DNA of 64,000 nucleotides from assembly GCF_050943825.1 (NCBI RefSeq), contig NZ_JBMNPX010000004.1, forward strand, positions 186,001-250,000. Reading direction: 5' to 3'. This DNA comes from Pseudoflavonifractor sp050943825. Lineage in GTDB: Bacteria; Bacillota; Clostridia; Oscillospirales; Oscillospiraceae. Each line of letters starts with the position of its first letter. Positions within the stretch are counted from its first letter, which is position 1. Shown here one piece after another: positions 51,801-60,265 of the stretch. Both the position numbers and the translations under genes were made by a program. Below the pieces are notes generated by a model, which ran no database searches, was not told the origin of the DNA, and was given only the letters and a program-made list of their open reading frames with translations.

Positions 51801-54800
51801 GGGGTGTTGTCCACGTCGATGCCGGTATCGGTGCTGAAGAGGGTCTCATAGTTGTTGGTGTTGCCCGCCTTGAAGCGGACGGTGACGGTGAGCTGGTCGC
51901 CCTCCATGACGTCCAGCTCGCCGCCCATGGTGGCGGAGCTGCCGTCAGCGGCGGAGACGGTGAAGCTCAGGTCGGAGATCAGGTTGCCGTACACAGAATA
52001 GGCGTTGCCGGAGCGCATGCCCTCCACCACGTCGGAGAAGGTGAACTGCCCGTCGTCGCCGGGCTCCACCCACACCTGGTTGGCGGAGTACTCGCTGGCC
52101 CAGTAGCCGCTGGAGTACTGCTCGTCGGCGCTGACCTTGAAGTGGAAGTCGGAGTTTGCGAAGTTGTAGAACGCGCGTCCCTCGGACAGCAGGGCGTCCC
52201 ACACGCCGCCGGTAACGGCGATCATCTCGTCGGCGCCGTTACGGATGGCGCCGGCGGGCAGCTCACAGCGGCCGCTGCCGGACATCTGGTTGCCGGGCAT
52301 GCCCTCAAAGCCAAAGACCACGCTGGGGGCGGCGTCGTTGAGGCGGCGCAGGTTCTCAATGGTCACCTCGCCGCTGCCGCCGTTGTGGCGGGAGGGGTGG
52401 TTGGGCAGGGCGTAGCTGCCGGGGTAGTTCTCCTCCAGCCAGGCCACAGCCTCATAGGCGGTCTCCGCCTGTCCGTCGTGCTGGCGGTCGCCGTAGACCG
52501 CCTGCTCGTCCATGTCGTCGCTCTTTTCGTCCAGAGTAAAGAGGCTGGTGGGATCGTCGCCGGAGCCCTGGCTGGCGTACAGCCACTCAAAGGCGTGGAT
52601 GCCGGAGACAGAGGCCTCCCCGTTCTCGTCCAGAATGCCCACGCTGGCGTGGTCCAGACCGGGCATATCCCACTCAAAGCCGGTGTTGAGCAGCTTGTCG
52701 GTGTATTCACCCTTCACCTGCAGCTTCTCCAGCTCCCGGATCTGGGTCTGCACCGCCACATAGAAGGCGGTGTTGTACTTGCCGTTGCCCTGGCCGTCCA
52801 CGCCGTTGTAGGACTGGCGCAGGTGGTCGGCCAGGCCCAGGAAGTCAAAGGCGTCGCCGTACTGGATGTTGTCAAACCGGGCGGCGCTGTTGGCCTCATC
52901 CTGGAGCACGTCCTCGTTGCGGAAGGCGGCGGCCAGCACGTTGGTCAGGGACATGAAGGCGGAGGTGGCGTCCTTGGACTGGCCGGTGTGGGTGTGGTAC
53001 TCGCCGGTCATCCACTGGCCCTCGGTCTGGGTGGCCTGCTCCTCACGGGCCATGCCGGCAAAGCGCTCGTCAAAGTCAATGCTGATCTCGCCCTCGTTGC
53101 CCGGACCGGTGAGGAAGTTGACGTCAAAGAAGGTCTTCTCGCTCTCGTCCAGAGAGGCGGCGTAGGGGGAGTAGATGGAGTAGTAGATCTTGTCGGCGCT
53201 CTCATCAAACTCCAGGTAGCGGAACCAGCCGTTGCCGCCGTTGTAGGCAAACTGCAAGTCGGTGAGGATGGAGATGACCTGCTTGCCGTTGCTGTTGGTC
53301 AGCTCCTCCACGCCGGAGCCGTGGCTGTGGCCGCCCACCAGCATAAAGACCTGGTCATAGTTCTTGACAATGTCCCACAGCTTGCTGCCCTGGCTGCTGA
53401 GCTTGATGGCGCTGGGCTCGGTGTCGGAGCAGTTCTGCAGGTCGTGGGTGGTGACGATGGTGGGGCAGTTGGGGTACTCCTCCAGCACGGAGCGGAGCCA
53501 GGCCTCATCCTCGCTGTTCCAGCCGGTGTTGCCGCCGCCGGTGCTGGACAGGGAGATCACCAGGTAATTGTAGCTGCCCGCCTGCAGGAACATGTAGGAG
53601 CTGTTGCCGTCGCCGTTGGGGGACTGGGTCAGATACCAGCTGGTACGGCGGGTCCAGGCGGTGCTCTTGCCGGAGAAGCTGTTGTAGTAGTTGTGGGTGC
53701 CGCTGGTCCAGCCGTCGTGGTTGCCCATCTGAACCAGGAATTTGATGCCTGCATCAGGCATGCGGTAGAAGGCGTCCCGGGCGTTGACGTACTGGGTGTC
53801 ATCGCCGCTGTCGTCCACCACGTCGCCCAGGTGGATGACGCCGGCCACGTTCAGCTCGTCGGCACTGTCGATGAGGCCGTCAATGGCGGCATCCATCACG
53901 TCGGGGCGGAATTCCACGGTGTTCTGGGTGTCGGGAATCAGGACAATGTTGTAGTTGTCCTCATTGCGCAGGGTGTAGGTGTCGTTGCTGCCGAAGTTTT
54001 CCACATAATCCTCGGGATTGGGGACAAGCCACTGCTCCTTTTCCAGGGCCTCGCCGGAGATGCGGATCTCCTGCAGGCTGCCCTGGAGGAATTTATCCAG
54101 GGTCTGGTCCCCCTCCTGCCACCAGGAGGAGCCCACGCGGAAACGGCCGTCCTCCGGGTCGGCGTACATGCCCACCATCTCGTCGGACACATAGTCCCGG
54201 AAGGCCTCGCAGCCGTTGACATAGGTGGCAATCTCGTGGCCGTCGGAGACAATGGCGATGTGGTACCACACGCCGCCCTCGTCCATGGACACGGACCAGG
54301 CGGCGGAGGTCATGGTGTGGTCATCCGCCGCGGGAGAGGTGACAAACTGAATCTCCTTGCAGTTGGAGATGGCCGCGGACATGGTGCCCAGCTCAGGCTC
54401 GTCCATGCCGTTGATTCCATTCGGGTCGTCGGTCTGCCGGGCGATAAGGGCCATCCAGGAGTCGGACGTGGTCCAGTCCTCAGGGAAGTAGTAGAGGAAC
54501 TCCATGGTGTAGCCGTCGGTGAACGTCTCGCTGTTGATGGCCGCGTCCTCCACTGTGACAAAGTCGGCGCCGGTCTTGGAGCTGTTGTCGCCGTCAAAGA
54601 CCATGCTGCCGCCTTCGCCGGTCATGCTGTCGTCAGAGAAGGAGAGGTAGTCCTCCCAGTTTCCCTGGCCGTAGGTATGCATCTGCAGATCGTTGTTATT
54701 GCCGCTCTGGTCCTCGATGATCAGGTCGCCGTCGGCAATGCTGCCGCTGGTGTGGGCCTGGTCAAATTTCCAGTCAGCCACTACCCGGGGCTGTTCCCCG

Positions 54801-54907
54801 GTCTCGTCCGCCGCATCCGCAGCGGATGCCGGCACGGTTCCCAGTGTCTGGGCCGCCAGCAGCAGCGCCAGAGCCATGGAGCCAATTCGCTTCACACACA
54901 AGTTCAT
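48851..54907 (-). CDS. Giant surface protein: LamG-like, calcineurin-like, PHP-like, beta-propeller and SLH domains
   Basis: The start is the ATG at 54905-54907, behind AGAAGGAG (2018 residues), followed by a signal peptide (residues 1-30). Domains in order: LamG/concanavalin-like (about 40-260); metallophosphoesterase (290-560: IPDTQ, HLGDVVD, MGNHDG, TTHD, GGHSHG); PHP-type metal site (600-970: GEYHTHTGQSKDA, GLADH, ANSDFH); and a choice-of-anchor-I/beta-propeller-like region (about 1180-1660). A Thr/Lys-rich linker with TTTNPDGS and TKPDGS repeats follows, then three SLH repeats (about 1840-2018: FADVPAGYWG, WYEQGAQWAVENG, WSVQAMAWAVENG). It is probably an S-layer-anchored hydrolase acting on phosphoesters outside the cell; substrate unknown. 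Confidence 0.9.
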   Translation of the reverse strand: MNLCVKRIGSMALALLLAAQTLGTVPASAADAADETGEQPRVVADWKFDQAHTSGSIADGDLIIEDQSGNNNDLQMHTYGQGNWEDYLSFSDDSMTGEGGSMVFDGDNSSKTGADFVTVEDAAINSETFTDGYTMEFLYYFPEDWTTSDSWMALIARQTDDPNGINGMDEPELGTMSAAISNCKEIQFVTSPAADDHTMTSAAWSVSMDEGGVWYHIAIVSDGHEIATYVNGCEAFRDYVSDEMVGMYADPEDGRFRVGSSWWQEGDQTLDKFLQGSLQEIRISGEALEKEQWLVPNPEDYVENFGSNDTYTLRNEDNYNIVLIPDTQNTVEFRPDVMDAAIDGLIDSADELNVAGVIHLGDVVDDSGDDTQYVNARDAFYRMPDAGIKFLVQMGNHDGWTSGTHNYYNSFSGKSTAWTRRTSWYLTQSPNGDGNSSYMFLQAGSYNYLVISLSSTGGGNTGWNSEDEAWLRSVLEEYPNCPTIVTTHDLQNCSDTEPSAIKLSSQGSKLWDIVKNYDQVFMLVGGHSHGSGVEELTNSNGKQVISILTDLQFAYNGGNGWFRYLEFDESADKIYYSIYSPYAASLDESEKTFFDVNFLTGPGNEGEISIDFDERFAGMAREEQATQTEGQWMTGEYHTHTGQSKDATSAFMSLTNVLAAAFRNEDVLQDEANSAARFDNIQYGDAFDFLGLADHLRQSYNGVDGQGNGKYNTAFYVAVQTQIRELEKLQVKGEYTDKLLNTGFEWDMPGLDHASVGILDENGEASVSGIHAFEWLYASQGSGDDPTSLFTLDEKSDDMDEQAVYGDRQHDGQAETAYEAVAWLEENYPGSYALPNHPSRHNGGSGEVTIENLRRLNDAAPSVVFGFEGMPGNQMSGSGRCELPAGAIRNGADEMIAVTGGVWDALLSEGRAFYNFANSDFHFKVSADEQYSSGYWASEYSANQVWVEPGDDGQFTFSDVVEGMRSGNAYSVYGNLISDLSFTVSAADGSSATMGGELDVMEGDQLTVTVRFKAGNTNNYETLFSTDTGIDVDNTPELDHVDLIMGHVTGKVDETRYSSTDNTDAKIVKTFSKEELAQALGEDGYYTLTFPMEADSDLYFRLRGTTVSKVDENGDPLSDADYSGVSDNHTRFDSINDSNYASLCFYANPIWVNVEEAQTEGVENGSADLDVTKIAGYSAGQFDVDGGVMEIVAYNSVNGYAYAVNGKSGLLAVIPMGELEDTGVVTALTGTSFDVKAAVEAADDSFSYGDMTSVAVSPDGTTLATALQAEGYADAGRVALFTCNADGSLTFQKLVTVGVQPDMVTFADNNTVLTADEGEPREGYGEGVTDPKGSVSVVDVTEGTATVVDFTAFDEQRDALVSEGIVLKKDTAPSVDLEPEYIAVSGGKAYVTLQENNAIAVLDIASKTFTGIYSAGLEDYSTTPVDIDKKDEAYNPKTYESLLGIRMPDGIAAFERNGKTYLLTANEGDSREWGDYLNEDERNFKDGKDTSPTGAITAENSGLTGKVVFFLTEDYDGLNAEKDYLFGGRSFTLYEVTDTGIEEVFTSGDDFESLTSKYFPDYFNASNDNAVVDDRSGKKGPEAESVTVGTVDGRIYAFVALERTGGVMVYDVTDPANVSYVNYINSRDFSSTVHGSEQYKDGELDKWVTGGDVAPEGFAFVPAASSPTGEALLLTACEVSGTVAVYELKPEEAQVPSGGGSSSGSKTETTTNPDGSVTTTVTKPDGSKTETTKAPNGASSVVNTSKDGQVEAQVELPADVVSAAAEQDETVALPMPGLTAAADSENAPTVTVDLPEGTTAKVEIPVENVTAGTVAVLVKADGTETVIKNSITTENGVAVALSDGDTVKIVDNTKTFADVPAGYWGADAIAFAASRELFNGTGENTFDPAGDMTRAMILTVLARYDGQDTTGGSTWYEQGAQWAVENGVSDGTNLDSTVSREQLVTMLWRYAGSPTAEAGLDSYADSAAVSDWSVQAMAWAVENGLITGTGAGALNPQGTATRAEVAAILARFVENVSF

Positions 54908-55116
54908 CTGGATTCTCCTTCTGTTGCAATTGAGCTTTGCCATTCCGGGCCCACAATTTTCGCTGCGGCATCATGAACCCGGCACGGACAGCAAAACCGG
55001 ACGGCTTTCAGAAAAAGCCGCCGCTCTGTGCAGGAGAAAGTTTAGCACCGTGTTTTTGGTTGTTCCACGCAGTTTCCGTGAAAGTTATGTAAAGCTTATG
55101 TAATGGGGCAAGGAAG

Positions 55117-55161
55117 AAAAAGCGTCCCCTGTGCGGGCACAATGCCTGCACAGGGGACGCT
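55117..55161 (-). terminator. Terminator of the TPM-domain gene
   Basis: AGCGTCCCCTGTGC (55121-55134) pairs with 55148-55161, with a smaller GGC/GCC stem inside the loop. On the minus strand TTTTTCTTCC follows. It lies 20 bases after the TPM gene's stop. Confidence 0.88.
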
Positions 55162-55181
55162 CTGTTGTCTGTATTTGGCGC

Positions 55182-56270
55182 TTAACGGCGTCCGCCGAAG
55201 GAGCCGCCGCCACGGGAGCCGCCGCCAAACCCGCCGCGGCTTCCGCCAAAGCTGCCTCCGCCGCGGGAACCGCCGAAGCCGCCGCTCCGGAAGGTACCGC
55301 CGCCGCCAACGCCGCCGGATCTGCCGCTGCCGGAGGGACGGCCGCCGAAGGTGCCGCCGCCTCTGGGCCCACGGTTGCCCACGCCGCCGAAGCCGCCCGG
55401 GTTACCGCCGCCGGGACGGCCGGGTCCGCCCGGACCTCTGGGGCCTCTGGGAGGCGGGGGAGGAGGCTGGTGCCAGTGCCGCCGGTACCAGTAGGAGCCC
55501 GGCCGGTGCCAGAAGAGGATGGGCCGGAACATATAGGGCGGCGTGGCCATGCCGTAGTACCGGCTGCGGTAGACATTGTACCGGGAGCGGTCCACCGCGC
55601 TGAGGATGACCACCAGCACAATCAGCCCAACCACCAGCCAGAACACCCAGCCGTAGCTGTAACTGTAATAATAGCCGGTCTCATAGGAGGTATCGGGCAG
55701 GGCGTCGTTGCCTGCGCCGAAATTGGTGTAGTAGAGGTCGTTGAGGCCGCTGTACATACTGAGGATACCCGCCTCATACTTGCCGGCGCTGAAGTCCCCG
55801 CCCAGGTACTCCTGCATGAAGGAATCTACCTTGCTGTCGGGCAGCATGGTGGCGAAATTGTCGCCGGTGGCCAGATAGTAGCCCTCATCCGCCACCGAAA
55901 TCACCAGCACCGCGTCGTTTTCGCCCACACCCAGGTCGGCGCCCAGCTGGTAGGAGTAATTGGCAAAGTCGTCCAGAGTCTGCACGTCGGAGGGCACGGA
56001 CTCCATGGTCACCACGCCCACCACACTGTTGTACCGGTTATCCCAGTTGGCGTTGTAGAGGGCGATGGTCTCCTCGGCGCTGCCCGAGAGCAGATCCGCG
56101 CCGTCGTCTACAAATTTGGCGTAATAGGCGGTGTCCAGCCCTGTGTCCAGGGACCCGGTCTGGCTGCCCACTGCTGCCGCGGGCTGGCGCCACACGCCGA
56201 TACCCACAGCCGCCGCGATGGCGATGCACATTACCAGTACTGCCACGCCGGTTTTCTGAAAAATCTTCAT
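55182..56270 (-). CDS. TPM-domain (YgcG-like) membrane protein with Gly-rich tail
   Basis: The start is the ATG at 56268-56270, behind GGAGG (362 residues). An N-terminal membrane anchor (GVAVLVMCIAIAAAVGIGVW) is followed by a TPM domain (about 40-190; VVGVVTMESVPSD, LGADLGVGENDAVLVISVAD). A second membrane helix comes next (VFWLVVGLIVLVVILSAV, near 210). The last 120 residues are Pro/Gly/Arg-rich, ending in GGGSFGG-type repeats. TPM proteins are linked to membrane protein quality control. It sits downstream of telA and xpaC, and the tandem repeat occupies the gap. Confidence 0.85.
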   Translation of the reverse strand: MKIFQKTGVAVLVMCIAIAAAVGIGVWRQPAAAVGSQTGSLDTGLDTAYYAKFVDDGADLLSGSAEETIALYNANWDNRYNSVVGVVTMESVPSDVQTLDDFANYSYQLGADLGVGENDAVLVISVADEGYYLATGDNFATMLPDSKVDSFMQEYLGGDFSAGKYEAGILSMYSGLNDLYYTNFGAGNDALPDTSYETGYYYSYSYGWVFWLVVGLIVLVVILSAVDRSRYNVYRSRYYGMATPPYMFRPILFWHRPGSYWYRRHWHQPPPPPPRGPRGPGGPGRPGGGNPGGFGGVGNRGPRGGGTFGGRPSGSGRSGGVGGGGTFRSGGFGGSRGGGSFGGSRGGFGGGSRGGGSFGGRR

Positions 56271-56284
56271 GATATTCCTCCGCT

Positions 56285-56683
56285 GCCCCACAGAGCGCCC
56301 TGCGCTCTGCGGGGACCCCGATTCCTTTATCTGCTCGGGCGGAGTGAATCCGCCCGGTATCAAGGTTTCGGCCCAAATTTCGGGCCGAAACGCTTGGGAC
56401 GCGCCACTCGGCGCGGAGCTTTATTCCGGTTTTCCGGTCATTGCTCAGCCCCGCAGCTCCAGCAGCTTCTGCTTGAGCTCGCCCGCCCCACAGAGCGTCC
56501 GCGCTCTGCGGGGACCCCATTTTCTTTATCTGCTCGGGCGGAGTGAATCCGCCCGGCATCAAGGTTTCGGCCCGATTTTCCGGGCCGAAACGCTTGGGAC
56601 GCGCCACTCGGCGCGGAGCTTTATTCCGGTTTTCCGGTCATTGCTCAGCCCCGCAGCTCCAGCAGCTTCTGCTTGAGTTCGCC
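56285..56683 (-). repeat. Two tandem 200-base repeats including the telA 3' end
   Basis: Units 56285-56484 and 56485-56683 are about 95% identical, with an offset of 200 bases. Each holds hairpins: CCCCACAGAGCG with its partner ending CGGGG, GGGCGGA/TCCGCCC, TTTCGGCCC/GGGCCGAAA and GCGCC/GGCGC. The right unit contains the last 13 codons of telA (56645-56683). The left unit carries an orphan copy of them that differs by one synonymous base (GAG for GAA). The hairpin TTTCGGCCC gains a compensating G-C pair in one unit. Confidence 0.9.
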
Positions 56684-57853
56684 TTCGATGCGGCCCAGCT
56701 CCACCTCGGCCTCGCGGCGCTTTTGAGCGCCCTCCTGCTGGATCTTCATGACCTCGTCCAGGGTGGAGATGAGCTGCTGGTTGGTGTGCTGGAGGGTCTG
56801 GATGTCCACCACGGAGCGCTCGGCCTCCTTGGCGGTCTCGATGGTGCCCATCTTCAGCATGTCCGCGTTCTTCTGGAGCAGCTGATTGGTCATATTGGTC
56901 ACCGCGCTCTGGGCGGCGGTGGCCTGACGGGAGTGCTCCAGACCCAGGGCCAGCACCATCTGGCTCTTCCACAGGGGGATGGTGTTCACCAGGGAGGACT
57001 GGATCTTCTCCAGCATCAGGGTGTCGTTGTTCTGGATGAGCCGGGTCTGGGGGCCCATCTGGATGGAGATCATACGGGTGAGTTCCAGGTCGTGGATCTT
57101 CTTCTCAAAGCGGTTGCACATGTTGGCCAGGTCGTTGTAGGCCTGGGCGTCCTCCTGGGCGCCGGTGGCGGCGGCCTTCTTGCGCAGCTCCTCCAGCTCG
57201 CCGGTGCGGACCGCCTGCAGCTTCTTCTTGCCGGCGATGATGTACATCGTCAGTTCCTTGTAGTACTTGGTGTTCAGGTCGTACATCTGGTCCAGCATGG
57301 CGATGTCCTTCATCAGAGTGACCTGGTGGCCCTCCAGAATCTGGACAATCTTGTCCACGTTGGTCTCAGCCTTGGAGTAGGCCACCTTCATCTCCTCCAG
57401 CTCGTTGCGCTTGCGCTGGAAGAAGCCCAGGATGCCCTTCTTCTCTTCCACATCAAAGCCCTTGAGCTGGACCACCAGGGAGCTGAGGGCCTCGCCCACC
57501 TCGCCCAGGTCCTTGGTGCGCACCGAGTTGAGGGTGTTCTCCGAGAAGGAGGCCACATTCTTCTGGGCGGCAGCGCCGTACTGAAGGACCACGTTGGAGT
57601 CGGTGATGTCGATCTTCTGGGAGAAATCCTCCACCATCTTCCGCTCGGCCTCGGTGAGCATGCTCTCGTCAATCTTCACCGCGTTGGCGTCCCGCTGGGC
57701 CTGAGCGGCGGCGGTCTCCTCGGCACCCAGAGTGGGCTCCAGGGTCAGGGTGGGAGCCTCGGGCGTGCGGAGCACAGTCTCCGCCTGGGCGGCCTGGGCC
57801 GCACCGGTGGGATCCAGGGTCAGCTCGGGGGTCATGTCAATTTTGTCGGTCAT
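56645..57853 (-). CDS. telA: Toxic anion resistance protein (TelA family)
   Basis: This 402-residue, mainly helical protein has a low-complexity N-terminus (residues 1-60). The TelA core includes KKGILGFFQRKRNELEEMKV (near 139), TLMKDIAMLDQMYDLNTKYY (near 177) and NTIPLWKSQMVLALGLEHSR (near 293). Members are associated with tellurite and antibiotic tolerance, though the mechanism is unclear. It follows xpaC by 22 bases; this xpaC-telA pair is common in Firmicutes. Its 3' end is duplicated downstream. Confidence 0.93.
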   Translation of the reverse strand: MTDKIDMTPELTLDPTGAAQAAQAETVLRTPEAPTLTLEPTLGAEETAAAQAQRDANAVKIDESMLTEAERKMVEDFSQKIDITDSNVVLQYGAAAQKNVASFSENTLNSVRTKDLGEVGEALSSLVVQLKGFDVEEKKGILGFFQRKRNELEEMKVAYSKAETNVDKIVQILEGHQVTLMKDIAMLDQMYDLNTKYYKELTMYIIAGKKKLQAVRTGELEELRKKAAATGAQEDAQAYNDLANMCNRFEKKIHDLELTRMISIQMGPQTRLIQNNDTLMLEKIQSSLVNTIPLWKSQMVLALGLEHSRQATAAQSAVTNMTNQLLQKNADMLKMGTIETAKEAERSVVDIQTLQHTNQQLISTLDEVMKIQQEGAQKRREAEVELGRIEGELKQKLLELRG

Positions 57854-57875
57854 GGAGATTTCATCCTTTCCTTCT

Positions 57876-58604
57876 TTATGACTGGGCCGTCATCTGGTCC
57901 CCGCTGAGCCCCTCCTGGGCCAGCAGATTTTCCAGCACGGTAATATCTGTGGAAATGTCCAGCGCCTCGTCCCCGAAAAGGGCGTCCAGCTGGCGGTCAA
58001 AGGCGGACACCACGGTGTCCATAATCTGTTCAATCCGGCCCATGGTGCCGTCAATATTGGTGCCCGATACCCCGGCGGCGTCCATCCGGTCGTAGGCGTT
58101 GAGCAGCTTGAGGGTGGTGGGCAGGTAGTAGTTCATGAATCGGGTAATCTGACTCTTCTTGGCGGGCTTCTCCGCCACCAGGTCAAAGATCTTTTTGGTG
58201 GTGGCCTCCAGGTGGTCAATCTGGGCGGAGAGCTTCTCGTCCTCAATGGAGTCGTTGAGGCGGCGCATCTCAGAAAGGGCCATGTCCCGCTGCTTGAGCA
58301 GATTGTCCAGCTCCGGGTCGCCGGTGGACTTTTTCTCCTCTTTTTTGGGCTGAGGCTCGCTCTGGGCCTTCTCCGCTTTGGGCGGCTCCTTCTTCTCCGG
58401 TTCCTTCTTCTCCCCTTCCGGGTCGGCAATCTGATACGCCTTGTCGGGCCAGATGGCCTTGCCTACAATAAAGACGATAACCGACGCCACCGCGGCCATG
58501 ATGTAATCCAGGGGACGATAGAGCGGCAGGATCAGCGCCCATACCAGCCACAGAGCGGCCACCAGATAAAAGGGCGCCACAGAACGCTTTACTTTTTTTG
58601 TCAT
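57876..58604 (-). CDS. xpaC: XpaC-like 5-bromo-4-chloroindolyl phosphate hydrolysis family protein
   Basis: I chose the ATG at 58602-58604 (242 residues) because GGAGG precedes it directly; an ATG at 58616 lacks a ribosome site. Two membrane helices (residues 10-55) precede a charged Lys/Glu/Pro linker and a C-terminal helical domain (DPELDNLLKQRDMALSEMRR, then IEQIMDTVVSAFDRQLDALF). This matches XpaC, usually paired with TelA. The enzymatic name is historical and its true role is unknown. Confidence 0.85.
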   Translation of the reverse strand: MTKKVKRSVAPFYLVAALWLVWALILPLYRPLDYIMAAVASVIVFIVGKAIWPDKAYQIADPEGEKKEPEKKEPPKAEKAQSEPQPKKEEKKSTGDPELDNLLKQRDMALSEMRRLNDSIEDEKLSAQIDHLEATTKKIFDLVAEKPAKKSQITRFMNYYLPTTLKLLNAYDRMDAAGVSGTNIDGTMGRIEQIMDTVVSAFDRQLDALFGDEALDISTDITVLENLLAQEGLSGDQMTAQS

Positions 58605-58674
58605 AGCTTCCTCCATACCCTGAAAACAGGGCGTTGCCCGGCCTGGCGGCCGGTGGGTATTCCGGTACTAGTTT

Positions 58675-58703
58675 AGTGTACCCTCCCTATTTGGGGGTGT
58701 CAA
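58675..58703 (-). promoter_or_regulatory. Promoter of xpaC-telA
   Basis: On the minus strand TTGACA (58698-58703) and TACACT (58675-58680) are 17 bases apart. Confidence 0.82.
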
Positions 58704-58710
58704 GAACACG

Positions 58711-58739
58711 TTGACTTTAGCACTTAAATTCATTAAAAT
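58711..58739 (+). promoter_or_regulatory. Promoter of the threonine ammonia-lyase gene
   Basis: TTGACT (58711-58716) and TAAAAT (58734-58739) are 17 bases apart, back to back with the xpaC promoter. The 60-base leader has no obvious riboswitch. Confidence 0.78.
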
Positions 58740-58803
58740 AATGGTTATCTATATTCAGCAGGGATGACCAGACCGGCCGATCCCCAGTAAAGGGGTTTTC
58801 ACC

Positions 58804-60024
58804 ATGATGACATTGGAAGATTTCAAGGCCGCCCGCAGCGTTCTCTCGGGCGTCATCACCAACACGGGGCTTGTCCCCAGCAAGGCCCTGTCCAAGGCCA
58901 CCGGCAACAACGTGTACCTGAAGCCGGAAAACATGCAGGTCACCGGCGCGTACAAGATCCGCGGCGCCTACTTCAAGCTGTCCACCCTGTCCGAGGAGGA
59001 GAAGGCCAAGGGTCTGGTCACCGCCTCGGCGGGCAACCACGCCCAGGGCGTGGCCTATGCGGCCCAGGCCGCCGGTGTGAAGGCCACCATCGTCATGCCC
59101 ACCACCACGCCCCTGGTGAAGGTGAACAACACCAAGGACTACGGCGCTGAGGTTGTGCTCCACGGCGAGACCTTTGACGACGCCGCCGCTCTGGCCCAGA
59201 AGCTGGTGGAGGAGCGGGGTCTGACCTATGTGCCCCCCTTCAACGACCTGGCGGTTGCCACCGGCCAGGGCACCATCGCCTATGAGATTTTCCAGAGCCT
59301 GCCCGATGTGGACGTGATTCTAGTGCCCATCGGCGGCGGCGGTCTGGCGGCGGGCGTGTCCACCCTGGCCAAGCTGCTCAACCCCAACGTGAAGGTCATC
59401 GGCGTGGAGCCCACCGGCGCCGCGTCCATGAAGGCCAGCGTGGAGGCGGGCCACATCGTCACTCTGGATCACGTGGAGACCATCGCCGACGGCGTGGCCG
59501 TGAAAACCCCGGGCGATCTCATTTTCCCCTATATCCAGCAGAATATTGACGACATCATCACCATTGACGACGCCGAGCTGGTGGACGCCTTCCTGGACAT
59601 GATCGAGAAGCACAAGATGATCGTGGAGAACGCGGGTCTGCTGCCCATCGCCGCCCTCAGCCACCTGGACTGCAAGGGCAAGAATGTGGTCAGCGTGCTC
59701 TCCGGCGGCAACATGGACGTGATCACCGTGGCCAGCCTGGTGCAGCACGGCCTTATCAACCGCGGCCGTGTGTTCACCTTCTCCGTCCAGCTGCCCGACC
59801 GTCCCGGTGAGCTGCTGCGGGTGGCCGAGATTGTCTCCCGTGAGAACGGCAACATCATCAAGCTGGAGCACAACCAGTTCGTCAACATCAACCGCCAGAG
59901 CGGCGTGGAGCTGCGGGTGACCCTGGAGGCCTTCGGCCACACCCACAAGCGGAGCATCCTCACCGCCATGCGGGCCGCCGGGTACGACGCCCGTGAGGTC
60001 AACACCGGCGACTTCTATGACTAA
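58804..60024 (+). CDS. Threonine ammonia-lyase with ACT domain
   Basis: This 406-residue pyridoxal-phosphate enzyme has its lysine in TGAYKIRGAYFKL (near residue 47), SAGNHAQGVAYAA (near 76) and the phosphate loop PIGGGGLAAG (near 178). The last 80 residues are an ACT domain (FSVQLPDRPGELLRVAEIVS). It deaminates threonine to 2-oxobutyrate, the start of isoleucine synthesis, or serves threonine breakdown. The length and single ACT domain place it in the shorter IlvA/TdcB group. The ilv genes are elsewhere in the window. Confidence 0.94.
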   Translation: MMTLEDFKAARSVLSGVITNTGLVPSKALSKATGNNVYLKPENMQVTGAYKIRGAYFKLSTLSEEEKAKGLVTASAGNHAQGVAYAAQAAGVKATIVMPTTTPLVKVNNTKDYGAEVVLHGETFDDAAALAQKLVEERGLTYVPPFNDLAVATGQGTIAYEIFQSLPDVDVILVPIGGGGLAAGVSTLAKLLNPNVKVIGVEPTGAASMKASVEAGHIVTLDHVETIADGVAVKTPGDLIFPYIQQNIDDIITIDDAELVDAFLDMIEKHKMIVENAGLLPIAALSHLDCKGKNVVSVLSGGNMDVITVASLVQHGLINRGRVFTFSVQLPDRPGELLRVAEIVSRENGNIIKLEHNQFVNINRQSGVELRVTLEAFGHTHKRSILTAMRAAGYDAREVNTGDFYD

Positions 60025-60039
60025 CCCCTAATCCTGCTG

Positions 60040-60068
60040 CCGCCCGGCGGGCGCTGCCCGCCGGACGG
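60040..60068 (+). terminator. GC-rich hairpin after the threonine ammonia-lyase
   Basis: CCGCCCGGCGGGC (60040-60052) pairs with 60056-60068, with one mismatch. No T-run follows. The rest of the 241-base gap to rpe has short inverted repeats but no gene. Confidence 0.6.
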
Positions 60069-60265
60069 CTATCTGAAAGCGGTTGTTCTCCCGGCCGGGC
60101 CGCCGGGCTGTGGGAGCAGAGCGGGGGAAATCCGCCGCCGGCCGGGAGCGATTCCGCTGTGCCATCCTATGTGCCGGACCGGCCCCCGGTGCGGCGCGGG
60201 TGTCTGCCGCGCTGAATGTATCATACAGGAAATTTTTCAATTTCTGTTAAAGCGGAGGTTTAAGT

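Noticed and set aside
50006..54976. A 1656-codon plus-strand frame
   Set aside because: It lies wholly opposite the SLH surface protein, whose signal peptide and domains are clear.
55182..55520. Repeat-rich GC tract as a separate element
   Set aside because: It encodes the Gly-rich tail of the TPM protein in frame.
56285..56683. CRISPR-like array
   Set aside because: There are only two long units joined directly, with gene-end sequence inside; there are no spacers.
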